Shown here piece after piece: positions 1 to 7,471 of a stretch of DNA of 64,000 nucleotides (the stretch's first letter is position 1; the number at the start of each line of letters is the position of its first letter). Both the position numbers and the translations under genes were made by a program. Where the stretch lies: the NCBI GenBank assembly GCA_902490735.1, contig CABUFC010000003.1, positions 1 through 64,000 on the forward strand. Direction: 5' to 3'. Under the pieces are notes generated by a model. That model searched no databases. It was given only the letters and a program-made list of their open reading frames with translations, and was not told where the DNA came from. This DNA comes from an uncultured Oscillospiraceae bacterium (lineage in GTDB: Bacteria > Bacillota > Clostridia > Oscillospirales > Acutalibacteraceae).

Positions 1-56
1 CTTAAGCGGAAAACAACCGCTCAAAACCTAATCATCCTTATGTGAATGCGCCCAAT
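1..56 (-). repeat. End of a second copy of a small inverted-repeat element
   Basis: Bases 1-56 are the exact reverse complement of 20019-20074. The last 53 bases (1-53) correspond to the left end of the element at 20022-20295, ending in its terminal repeat with the core tgtgaatgcgccc. The rest of this copy lies beyond the left edge of the window. The shared three bases outside the terminal repeat (att in element orientation) may be part of the target preference. The copy ends about 90 bases upstream of the Mn-catalase start codon, so it may separate that gene from whatever lies further left. Confidence 0.85.
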
Positions 57-142
57 GTATGCCTTCGTTTTTTATAACAACAATTGCCAACGTATTTATT
101 AACAAAAACTGTAAATAATCAATACTGAAAGTGAGGTAAAAA

Positions 143-811
143 ATGTTTAAACATGAGAAAAAATTATTTCATCCGGTAGCAGTTGAACGTCCTAATCCAC
201 AGTATGCAGCCTTACTGCACGAACAACTAGGCGGTGCCAATGGCGAGCTTAAAGCAGCAATGCAGTATATGTCACAAAGTTTTAGAATTAAAGATCCCGA
301 AATTAAAGACCTGTTTTTAGATATAGCTGCCGAAGAATTAGGGCATATGGAAATGGTTGCCACAACGATTAATCTTTTAAACGGACACGATGTCGACGCA
401 ACCACTGTACCGGCCGGAGAAATTCAAACACATGTAATTCTCGGATTAAACCCCGGTCTTATAAACGCATCAGGTTATTCATGGACCAGCGATTATGTAA
501 GTGTTACCGGAGATTTATGCGCCGATCTTTTATCTAATATCGCATCCGAGCAAAGAGCAAAAGTTGTTTATGAATATCTTTACAGGCAAATAAATGATAA
601 AAAGGTAAAGGAAACTATAGATTTTCTTTTAAATCGCGAAGAAGCTCATAATGCCATGTTTAGAGAAGCATTTAACAAGGTGCAAAACAGCGGTTCTAAT
701 CAAGATTTCGGCACGACCAAGGCGGCAAAGATGTATTTTAGCATGTCTGAGCCATCTTCAAAAGATAGTTCATTTAAGAAGAATAAAGTTAATCCTCCAT
801 CTTTTAAATAA
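143..811 (+). CDS. cotJC: Manganese catalase family protein, CotJC-like spore coat protein
   Basis: Ferritin-like di-manganese protein expected to dismutate hydrogen peroxide. In sporulating Firmicutes the CotJC members sit in the spore coat. The metal-ligand pattern of the family is visible: Glu35, Glu65 with His68 in the AEELGHME helix, Glu136 in the ASEQRAK helix and His169 in REEAH. The N-terminus, with EKKLFHPV and then GGANGELKAAMQY, is typical of CotJC. The C-terminal 30 residues are Ser/Lys-rich and look disordered. The start is supported by gtgagg seven bases upstream. No cotJA or cotJB lies beside it in the window, although they could lie to the left. A strong terminator follows directly, so it is probably the last or only gene of its transcript. 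Confidence 0.85.
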   Translation: MFKHEKKLFHPVAVERPNPQYAALLHEQLGGANGELKAAMQYMSQSFRIKDPEIKDLFLDIAAEELGHMEMVATTINLLNGHDVDATTVPAGEIQTHVILGLNPGLINASGYSWTSDYVSVTGDLCADLLSNIASEQRAKVVYEYLYRQINDKKVKETIDFLLNREEAHNAMFREAFNKVQNSGSNQDFGTTKAAKMYFSMSEPSSKDSSFKKNKVNPPSFK

Positions 812-815
812 ATTT

Positions 816-847
816 AAAAGGACAAGGCGTTATCCTTGTCCTTTTTT
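816..847 (+). terminator. Intrinsic terminator of the Mn-catalase gene
   Basis: The inverted repeat aaaggacaagg / ccttgtcctttttt has a six-base loop and is followed by a T run, five bases after the catalase stop codon. Confidence 0.9.
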
Positions 848-854
848 AATAACT

Positions 855-1068
855 TTATATTGCCCATGTGCCGTTTTTGAATATCTGAATTTCGCTGCCG
901 TCTTTTTTAATTCCAACTATATCAAGGTCGTCTGAACCTATCATAAAATCGGTATGGATCATCGAATCATTAATGCCGCGCTTTGTTTGCTCTTCTTTAC
1001 TCATTTCTAAAAAGCCATCCAAAACTTCCGGAAATCCCGCACCTACAGCCACGTGACAGCAGGCGTTT
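855..1068 (-). pseudogene. Duplicated 3' fragment of the M29 aminopeptidase gene
   Basis: Bases 861-1068 are identical to 3577-3784, the last ~70 codons of the intact M29 aminopeptidase gene at 3571-4806. Over 855-860 there is one mismatch, which changes the final residue from Val to Ile. The copy carries the C-terminal metal-binding motifs (CCHVAVGAG and IHTDFMIGSDD) but nothing upstream of them. Past 1068 the frame runs on into unrelated sequence, so no functional peptidase can be made. The perfect identity suggests a recent duplication or gene conversion. It abuts another broken gene at 1154-1492. Confidence 0.85.
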
Positions 1069-1153
1069 ATCGTGGAAAACAAATAAAAATATGTTATAAT
1101 ACCATACAAGGTAATTTTAACGATGGGGATACATGATGAAAAAAAGACTATAA

Positions 1154-1492
1154 ATAAAGTTCCTTCATGGTTTTTATGCTTGTACAAGCGGCGAAAAATA
1201 TCATTTGACGAAAAAGGACCCGACGGCGCAGGAAGATGGGCATGTAATGAGAAACAGAGATGAAGCAATGCGCATTTTTGAAGCTTCAAACAAAGTAAAA
1301 GGCGTGTTTTGCGGTCACTGTCACAACGGTGATTTCGCAATACACGCCAATATTCCTTATCTTACCTTCGCTTCGCTTTGTGTTTATGAACATGAAACCT
1401 GCGCAATAGTTACAATTAACGACAATATAGTAAATGTTGAAGGCTATGGACTTAATAAATCAAGGATTTATCCGCTTCGAAAAAAAGCTTAA
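1154..1492 (+). pseudogene. Remnant of a metallophosphoesterase (C-terminal part)
   Basis: An open frame of about 112 codons has no ATG near its beginning and is preceded by an in-frame stop. Its second half reads like the C-terminal end of a calcineurin-like metallophosphoesterase: FCGHCHNGDF matches the GHxH metal-binding motif, followed by a short beta-rich tail. The N-terminal metal motifs (DxH, GD, GNH) are missing. A TATAAT-like box and an out-of-frame ATG (1123) lie just upstream, but that reading frame ends after about 46 codons. Together with the ampS fragment on its left this looks like a deletion/rearrangement scar. The family assignment rests on one motif. Confidence 0.55.
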
Positions 1493-1512
1493 ATCTTTTT
1501 TAAAAATAAAAA

Positions 1513-2316
1513 TTAACTGTTTAGAATTTTAAGTATTTCCTCGGCAGATTTTAAAACAACATCCGGTTTATAAGTTGATTTTTCAAGCATTTCATATGTG
1601 GTTTCTCCGCTCATAACTAAAACAGATAAAGCGCCGGCATTTATGCCGCTTTTAACATCGGTATAAAGTCTGTCGCCTATTACGGCGGTATGTTCTTTGC
1701 TTATACCAGTGATTTTCATCGCAAGTTCAGGCATAATTGCCGCCGGCTTTCCGATAAAAAACGGCCGCCTGCCCGACACATTATAAAGCATATCGCAAAC
1801 ACTTCCGCAATCAGGCACACTACCCCATTCGGTCGGACAAACATAATCAGAATTAGTAGCTATATACGGAATATCTTTATTTGTACAAAGCAATTTAGAA
1901 ACATCCCTGAGCTTTTTAAAGGTAAGTTCTGTATCAAAGCCCATTACAATACAATCAACTTCGTTTAATTCGCTTGTAATTTCAAAACCGCTATTTGCAA
2001 GTTCGGTTATTAAAGATTCAGTGCCGCAAACATACAGTTTGCGGTAATTTGTTTTCTTTAAATAATCGGCTGTTGCTTGCGAAGACGTAAGAAAATCATC
2101 AGAACCGGCTTTTATGCCTAACTTTTCGAGTTTTTTAATATAGTCTAAAACGCTTTTAGAAGAATTATTGGTCATAAATAAATATTTTCTGCCGGTTTTT
2201 TTAATAACATTTAAAAGCTCTGCAGAAAAATCGTAAATATGGTCGCCCAAATAAAGCGTACCATCCATGTCCAACAAAAAAAGTTCGGTATTTTTTATTT
2301 TATCTGAAAAATTCAT
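1513..2316 (-). CDS. HAD-IIA family phosphatase (NagD/AraL-like)
   Basis: Haloacid-dehalogenase phosphatase of the NagD/AraL type, about 267 residues, the usual length. Visible motifs are the nucleophile and acid Asp16/Asp18 in FLLDMDGTLYLGD, the motif II Thr/Ser in FMTNNSS, the Lys of FIGKPAA, and the motif III acidic pair in VIGDRLYTDV. The C2 cap lies between motifs II and III. The gene overlaps the upstream glycerol-1-phosphate dehydrogenase gene by 17 bases, the same pairing as araM-araL in Bacillus. A sugar-phosphate or glycerol-phosphate substrate is therefore likely, but this is inference from context. Confidence 0.85.
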   Translation of the reverse strand: MNFSDKIKNTELFLLDMDGTLYLGDHIYDFSAELLNVIKKTGRKYLFMTNNSSKSVLDYIKKLEKLGIKAGSDDFLTSSQATADYLKKTNYRKLYVCGTESLITELANSGFEITSELNEVDCIVMGFDTELTFKKLRDVSKLLCTNKDIPYIATNSDYVCPTEWGSVPDCGSVCDMLYNVSGRRPFFIGKPAAIMPELAMKITGISKEHTAVIGDRLYTDVKSGINAGALSVLVMSGETTYEMLEKSTYKPDVVLKSAEEILKILNS

Positions 2317-3556
2317 AATACAGCCACAATACGGAATAACGATCTTTTAAATCTTTACCGTACATCACTCCGTCATTTATTTTTTCCAAACCGTACATAT
2401 CAACAAAAGAATCATATTCTAATCCCACCGCGTCAAGCATTTCAATCATTTCATGCTCACTCGGTGCTGATTGCAGAAGTTTTTTAATCTCTTCCCAGTT
2501 TTCTAAAACTTTTTGGCTGTTATCTTTATAATACCAACCTGCTTTTTGTTGAAACTTTATTATTTCCTCTGCAGAACCAAGATATATTCTTTTTATTTCT
2601 TTTTCCCAAAGTTTTTCATCAAACTGTTTTCTATCGGGCGTCAACATTAAGATTTTTTCGCGCAATTTGGCCGTAACCACAGCGGAATAAGCAACATCAA
2701 TTCCGTGCACAAAGTACGGTTTTTGCGATAAAATGCCTGTAATTTCAAAGAAATGGGAAAGATGATGTTCACTGCCGGAAGCCGGTCTTGATGTGCCGAC
2801 ATATGCCATAGCAATACCCACCGCCACCAGTGCTTCCATTAAAGCGCCAACCGCTTCTTCATCCCTTAAAAGCAATGCTTTCGCAAGTTTTTTTACTTGT
2901 TCCGCCATTTCGTATGTAAAAGAATAAACCGTTTGGCAAAAATACTCGTCATTTACAATCGCGCTTAATTTCCAGTCGTTTAAGCATGAATATTTACCTA
3001 TAATATCCCCGTATCCCGCTATTATCATCTCAGTCGGAGCATCTTTTAAAACTGCCGTATCAGCAATTATAGCTTTCGGCGAAGCGGCATTTAAGGTTAC
3101 CTTCATCCCCTTTAAAATAAGGGCCGAGCCGCTTGAAGCATAGCCGTCCATAGACGGCGCAGTCGCAACTATAAAATATGGCAAATTATGTTTAAAGCTT
3201 ACATGTTTGCACAAATCGTTAATTACACCGGAACCTACTCCTAAAATCAGGTCGGTTTTTTCGGTGGTTTTTTCATCAATGGTTTTTATAGACGCTTCAT
3301 TTGGAATAAGCGGATTTTTACCGGCATTAAACACAATGCTGTTTTCAATTTTTGTGCCCAGAATATTTGCCGTTTCTTGTCCGCAAACGTTAAATGTATT
3401 ATTATCGCATACAAGCAGAATGTTTTGATATTCTCTGCAAATACCTGGAAGCTTTTTTAATGCATCGTGTTCTATTATTACATAATCCATCGGGCAATGA
3501 TGTTGCATGCCGCATTCGCAGTTGTCCATTCCGTCCAAAAGCTTTTTAAAGTCCAT
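2300..3556 (-). CDS. sn-Glycerol-1-phosphate dehydrogenase (EgsA/AraM-like)
   Basis: Metal-dependent NAD(P)H enzyme that reduces dihydroxyacetone phosphate to sn-glycerol-1-phosphate. It belongs to the iron-containing alcohol dehydrogenase superfamily. Visible are the nucleotide-binding LGVGSGVINDLCKHVS, the substrate segment TAPSMDGYASSGSA, and metal ligands in GYGDIIGK, GSEHHLSHFFE and FVHGIDVAY. The start at 3556 (418 residues) is chosen because ggaggataac precedes that ATG; a longer in-frame extension has no such site. A CxC...H cluster near the N-terminus (NCECGMQHHCP) is present. It lies between ampS and the HAD phosphatase in one leftward operon. Confidence 0.88.
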   Translation of the reverse strand: MDFKKLLDGMDNCECGMQHHCPMDYVIIEHDALKKLPGICREYQNILLVCDNNTFNVCGQETANILGTKIENSIVFNAGKNPLIPNEASIKTIDEKTTEKTDLILGVGSGVINDLCKHVSFKHNLPYFIVATAPSMDGYASSGSALILKGMKVTLNAASPKAIIADTAVLKDAPTEMIIAGYGDIIGKYSCLNDWKLSAIVNDEYFCQTVYSFTYEMAEQVKKLAKALLLRDEEAVGALMEALVAVGIAMAYVGTSRPASGSEHHLSHFFEITGILSQKPYFVHGIDVAYSAVVTAKLREKILMLTPDRKQFDEKLWEKEIKRIYLGSAEEIIKFQQKAGWYYKDNSQKVLENWEEIKKLLQSAPSEHEMIEMLDAVGLEYDSFVDMYGLEKINDGVMYGKDLKDRYSVLWLYYEFFR

Positions 3557-3570
3557 GTTATCCTCCAAAG

Positions 3571-4806
3571 TTATACTGCCCATGTGCCGTTTTTGAATAT
3601 CTGAATTTCGCTGCCGTCTTTTTTAATTCCAACTATATCAAGGTCGTCTGAACCTATCATAAAATCGGTATGGATCATCGAATCATTAATGCCGCGCTTT
3701 GTTTGCTCTTCTTTACTCATTTCTAAAAAGCCATCCAAAACTTCCGGAAATCCCGCACCTACAGCCACGTGACAGCAGGCGTTTTCGTCGAACAAGGTAT
3801 TAAAAAACAGTATTCCGCAGGTATTTATGGGCGATTCTTTTGGTACTAAAGCGAGTTCTCCAAGCATTGCTGCGCCTTCGTCCATTGAAAACATCTTTTT
3901 TAAAATATCCTCGCCAACTTTAGCCGTACAAGAAGAGACCTTGCCGTCTTTAAAGTCGACCGTAAAATCTTCAATAAGCTGGCCGGACCAACTAAGGGGT
4001 TTGGTTGCAACAAGTCTGCCCTCACAATGGCCTCTTAAAGGAGAAGTGAAAATTTCTTCTGTTGGCATATTGGGGACAAAAAACGCCTTGTTTTTATGGT
4101 TAATATCCCCTGCGCTGTTCCACTTGGCATTTGGAATTAAATCTGCGGTAAAGTCCGTGCCGTTACTGCTTTTATAATGCAAAGATACAAACTCCTGCGA
4201 ATTAAGCCATGACGCGCGTTGTTTGAAACTGTTAATATGCTCTTTCCATGTATTTATAGGGTCTTCGCTGTTCATATAGGTGCATTCAAAAATAGCATCC
4301 CATAACAGTGCTACTGCTTCGTCTTCGCTTTTTTCGGGAAATACCTTTTTAGCCCACGAAGGACTTGCCGCCGCAACTATAAGCCACTGATGAATACCAT
4401 CGATTTTATCGCGGTATTTTTTTAATACTTTTCGGCGCATCTGCCCTACTGTTGATATTTTTTCGGCGTCTATTCCAAACAATGCGTCCGGATCATCCGA
4501 ATCTATAAAAATACGTACAGGAAGTGTTTCGGTCATTTCCTTAGCGCGCTCTTCTTCCCAGCGTTTTACAGTACCAAGGGTCTCTGTATTAGCATAGGTA
4601 TAGTGTAATTTAGAAATATCATCACTATACCAATCCACTTCTACCCTGCCGGCACCTGCTTTATAGCAAGCCTCTGTAACGGCACTTACAAGCGGAAGCT
4701 GGTCGATTTGTGCGTTAAGCCTTACTGTTTGTCCTTCTTGAACGTTTGTGCCAACCTTTACAATAAGCTCGGCATATTTTTGCAATTGTTCTTTTGTTGG
4801 TATCAT
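3571..4806 (-). CDS. M29 family aminopeptidase (AmpS/PepS type)
   Basis: Thermophilic-aminopeptidase family (M29) metalloexopeptidase, 411 residues, the full family length. It removes N-terminal residues from peptides in the cytoplasm. Candidate metal ligands are visible in PTEEIFTSP and the following GHCEGR, in LGELALVP, in NACCHVAVG and in IHTDFMIGSDD. The start overlaps the pepT stop (ATGA, 4 bases), indicating translational coupling in the operon pepT-ampS-G1P dehydrogenase-HAD. Its last 208 bases are exactly repeated at 861-1068. Confidence 0.9.
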   Translation of the reverse strand: MIPTKEQLQKYAELIVKVGTNVQEGQTVRLNAQIDQLPLVSAVTEACYKAGAGRVEVDWYSDDISKLHYTYANTETLGTVKRWEEERAKEMTETLPVRIFIDSDDPDALFGIDAEKISTVGQMRRKVLKKYRDKIDGIHQWLIVAAASPSWAKKVFPEKSEDEAVALLWDAIFECTYMNSEDPINTWKEHINSFKQRASWLNSQEFVSLHYKSSNGTDFTADLIPNAKWNSAGDINHKNKAFFVPNMPTEEIFTSPLRGHCEGRLVATKPLSWSGQLIEDFTVDFKDGKVSSCTAKVGEDILKKMFSMDEGAAMLGELALVPKESPINTCGILFFNTLFDENACCHVAVGAGFPEVLDGFLEMSKEEQTKRGINDSMIHTDFMIGSDDLDIVGIKKDGSEIQIFKNGTWAV

Positions 4807-5987
4807 TTTTTCACCTTATTTTCTGAAATAATATTTATGATGACCTCTGTCATTTTATATAGCGACTGTACGGGAACCGCCTCATATACGCTATGAAAAT
4901 TTATTCCGCCGGCGGATAGATTTGGGCAAGGCAGTCCCATAAACGATAATCTCGAACCATCGGTTCCGCCGCGTATAGGCACAATCAAAGGGGTTACTTT
5001 TGCCTTTTTCATTGCGTTTTTAGCAATATCTACAGTATACATATGATCTTTTATTATTTCTAACATATTATAATAACTGTCGCTAAGGTCAAGTAAAAAA
5101 GTGCCTTGGCCATATTTTTTATTAAATTTTTCAACGAGTTCTTTAATAAAATTCTTTCTGTTTTCAAAGATATTTTTGTCAAAATCTCTTATAATCATAC
5201 GAAGAGAAGCTTTGGTTTCATTACCGGAAATTTTTGACACATGATAAAACCCTTCGCGGTTTTCTGTTTGTGCCGGAGTTTCGGTTTTTGGTAAACAAGA
5301 AATAAATTCGCTTAAATAGAGCGCTGCATTTTTCATTTTGCCTTTAGCCGTCCCCGGATGTGTATTTATACCGTTAACCGTTAATTTAACCGCAGCGGCA
5401 TTAAAGTTTTCGTACTCAATTTCTCCAAGTTCTCCGCCGTCAATAGTATAGGCAAAATCGGCGCCAAATACGCTTAAATCAAAATGATCGGCGCCCCTGC
5501 CTATTTCTTCGTCGGGAGTAAATCCTATAGAAATTTTGCCGTGAATAATTTCAGGATGATTAATAATAAATTCGGCGGCAGACATTATTTCAGCAATTCC
5601 TGCTTTATCGTCCGCACCGAGAAGTGTAGTATTATCAGTAACAATAATTTTAGAGCCAATTAAATAATCGTCTAACATTTGGGCATTTTTTCCGTCGTAA
5701 GTTATTATTTTTGCTTTTATATTACTGCCTTTTGCGTCGGGAGAAGTATCCATATGCGAAATAAGCCCTATGCTTTTTAATTCACTGCATCCGTCAGTTG
5801 CTTCTATATGGCCGTAAACATAGCCGTAATCGTCCATAAAGGCATCTTTTACGCCTATGCTTTTAAGCTCTTCAACAAGAAATCTGGCAAATTCGAGCTG
5901 ATTGTTTGTTGATGGAAAACTATTACTATCCTCATTAGATGTGGTATCGAAAGTTACATATTTTAAAAATCTTTCAACTATATCCAT
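4803..5987 (-). CDS. pepT: Peptidase T (tripeptide aminopeptidase)
   Basis: M20B zinc aminopeptidase that releases the N-terminal residue of tripeptides. The 394-residue length is slightly short of the usual ~410. Metal and catalytic residues are recognisable: LISHMDTSPDA, LGADDKAGIAEIM, FTPDEEIGRGADHFD, and the C-terminal INFHSVYEAV. The dimerisation domain lies between roughly residues 205 and 315 (VNGINTHPGTAKGKM). The start is supported by agaggc upstream and by a promoter at 6015-6043. It is the first gene of a four-gene leftward operon, giving tripeptides from the nearby Opp importer an obvious fate. Confidence 0.93.
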   Translation of the reverse strand: MDIVERFLKYVTFDTTSNEDSNSFPSTNNQLEFARFLVEELKSIGVKDAFMDDYGYVYGHIEATDGCSELKSIGLISHMDTSPDAKGSNIKAKIITYDGKNAQMLDDYLIGSKIIVTDNTTLLGADDKAGIAEIMSAAEFIINHPEIIHGKISIGFTPDEEIGRGADHFDLSVFGADFAYTIDGGELGEIEYENFNAAAVKLTVNGINTHPGTAKGKMKNAALYLSEFISCLPKTETPAQTENREGFYHVSKISGNETKASLRMIIRDFDKNIFENRKNFIKELVEKFNKKYGQGTFLLDLSDSYYNMLEIIKDHMYTVDIAKNAMKKAKVTPLIVPIRGGTDGSRLSFMGLPCPNLSAGGINFHSVYEAVPVQSLYKMTEVIINIISENKVKK

Positions 5988-6014
5988 TTTAAGCCTCTTA
6001 AATCATTTTTATTT

Positions 6015-6043
6015 ATAATAGCACAAAACCTTTATTTTATCAA
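6015..6043 (-). promoter_or_regulatory. SigA-type promoter of the pepT operon
   Basis: On the minus strand, TTGATA, a 17-base spacer and TATTAT lie about 30 bases upstream of the pepT start, directly after the terminator of the DUF4956 gene. Confidence 0.7.
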
Positions 6044-6044
6044 C

Positions 6045-6073
6045 AAAAAAGCCGCACCATTTGGGCGGCTTTA
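6045..6073 (-). terminator. Terminator of the CotH-VTC-DUF4956 operon
   Basis: Minus-strand hairpin with arms aagccgc / gcggctt followed by a T run, just after the stop of the DUF4956 gene. Confidence 0.85.
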
Positions 6074-6079
6074 ACTTAA

Positions 6080-6754
6080 TTAAAATGTAACTTCACCGTC
6101 GTGCGATAAAAGCGAAGCGGAAGTAATTCCTTTTAGTTCCATAATTTCTTTTATGAGTTCTCCGCCGTTGTTGGTACGAAGTTCTATTGTTAAATCGAAT
6201 GTTGTGGAAGTCATATTCCTGGATTTAACATGAGGGTGCTTGCCGTATTTGTTCGCAATTTCCAAAATACTGTTTTCAATACCCGAATCGGTTGAATTAA
6301 CCACAAGAATCATCGGCGCTTTTGCAACCGGTATTTTTTCAAGAATAAAGATAAATATTGAAATAACAACCGATAATACAACGGCAATTTCCGCTAAGCC
6401 CGCGCCGCAAATAATACCGATACTGATTGCCCAGAACAAAAACATTAAATCCATAGGGTCTTTTATAGCGGTTCTGAAACGTACAATTGACAGCGCACCG
6501 ACCATACCGAGCGAAATAACAATGCTTGACTGTATTGTAAGAATAATCGCCGATGTTACAAGCGCTATGCCAGCAAGCGAAATATTAAAGCTTTTTGAGT
6601 AGAAGGTCTTTTTTGTAATAATTCTGTAAATAACAAAAATATATAAGGCAAGAAACAATGTTACCGCCATCGTAACTATAATGGCGGTCATACCTATTTC
6701 AGTGCTTGCCCAACCTTCGATAAACGATTTTTTAAAAATATCCTTAAATGACAT
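6080..6754 (-). CDS. DUF4956 family membrane protein
   Basis: Integral membrane protein of 224 residues with about four hydrophobic segments in the first 150 residues. These include the conserved DUF4956 stretch LGMVGALSIVRFRTAIKDP at the membrane boundary. A soluble alpha/beta tail (residues ~150-224) resembles a small regulatory fold. The family is repeatedly found beside VTC-domain polyphosphate polymerases and CotH kinases, as here. A role in assembling or sensing a polymer at the membrane is suggested by context only. A purine-rich site (gggggaaagg) precedes the ATG. It is the last gene of the three-gene operon. Confidence 0.85.
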   Translation of the reverse strand: MSFKDIFKKSFIEGWASTEIGMTAIIVTMAVTLFLALYIFVIYRIITKKTFYSKSFNISLAGIALVTSAIILTIQSSIVISLGMVGALSIVRFRTAIKDPMDLMFLFWAISIGIICGAGLAEIAVVLSVVISIFIFILEKIPVAKAPMILVVNSTDSGIENSILEIANKYGKHPHVKSRNMTSTTFDLTIELRTNNGGELIKEIMELKGITSASLLSHDGEVTF

Positions 6755-6769
6755 AACCTTTCCCCCTGT

Positions 6770-7471
6770 TTATAATGTAAACCGTCTGCAAAGATAATAC
6801 TTGGAAAAAGCGGTTTGCTGTAAATTTTCAATTTGTAAACCCCGGTAAATAGTATCAGGTAAAAATTCGTCGAATTTTACTTCCATTAGCTGCATACCTG
6901 CGGCTAAAACCGGTCTTTTCGGCAAATTGAAGTCGAAAAAAGCGTTAAACGCGTTGGACGAAGAAATATTGGTATCAAACGTAATTCGTACGTTGCCGTC
7001 TTTGTAAATATAGGGTATCCTGTCATAATCAACTATAACAGCCGGGTGCATTTTATTTATTAAAATATCCGCGCACATACCCTGCAAAATTTTCGGCTGC
7101 TCGCTTAAGTTTGGCACGCACCTGCCGTAAATTAAACACTCCGCCTGCTCTTTTGTTAATAAGCATGAGTCTTTATGCGTTTTACCCTTGTCTTTACGCT
7201 TTAATTCAAGGCTTATTCTGTCAACCGACTGATTGTAAATACGTATTCGGTATTTTGCCCTGTGATCATTGCCGTTTTCGTTTTCGTAAAAACAACGGTT
7301 ATCGTAATCGTCAAAATAAAGGCTTCTTATATTGTACTGCCCTGTCGACATAATGTGCGGATCCAATCGCATAATGCCTTCTATCCGGGACTTTAATACA
7401 GGCAGTTGCGCACTCGAAATTAAATATTTTAATTCGTGCCGGTACAAATACTCGTCATTTTTTAGTTTCAT
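6770..7471 (-). CDS. VTC domain protein, putative polyphosphate polymerase
   Basis: Single VTC domain of 233 residues, the family that includes the catalytic Vtc4 polyphosphate polymerase of yeast. Basic tunnel residues are visible: the early RHELKYLI, RSLYFDDYDN, then YRIRIYN, LELKRKDKGKTHK and the Glu near the end in LMEVKFDEFLP. These match the triphosphate-tunnel-metalloenzyme pattern of alternating Lys/Arg and Glu strands. The ATG overlaps the end of the CotH gene by 4 bases. Whether it makes polyphosphate here is not shown by the sequence. It could also be a nucleotide-dependent modifier of the CotH system. Confidence 0.85.
   Translation of the reverse strand: MKLKNDEYLYRHELKYLISSAQLPVLKSRIEGIMRLDPHIMSTGQYNIRSLYFDDYDNRCFYENENGNDHRAKYRIRIYNQSVDRISLELKRKDKGKTHKDSCLLTKEQAECLIYGRCVPNLSEQPKILQGMCADILINKMHPAVIVDYDRIPYIYKDGNVRITFDTNISSSNAFNAFFDFNLPKRPVLAAGMQLMEVKFDEFLPDTIYRGLQIENLQQTAFSKYYLCRRFTL

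Noticed and set aside
855..1340. Long minus-strand open frame starting inside the region of the phosphoesterase remnant
   Set aside because: Only its last part is the copied ampS fragment; the rest is antisense sequence with low-complexity residues and no ribosome site.
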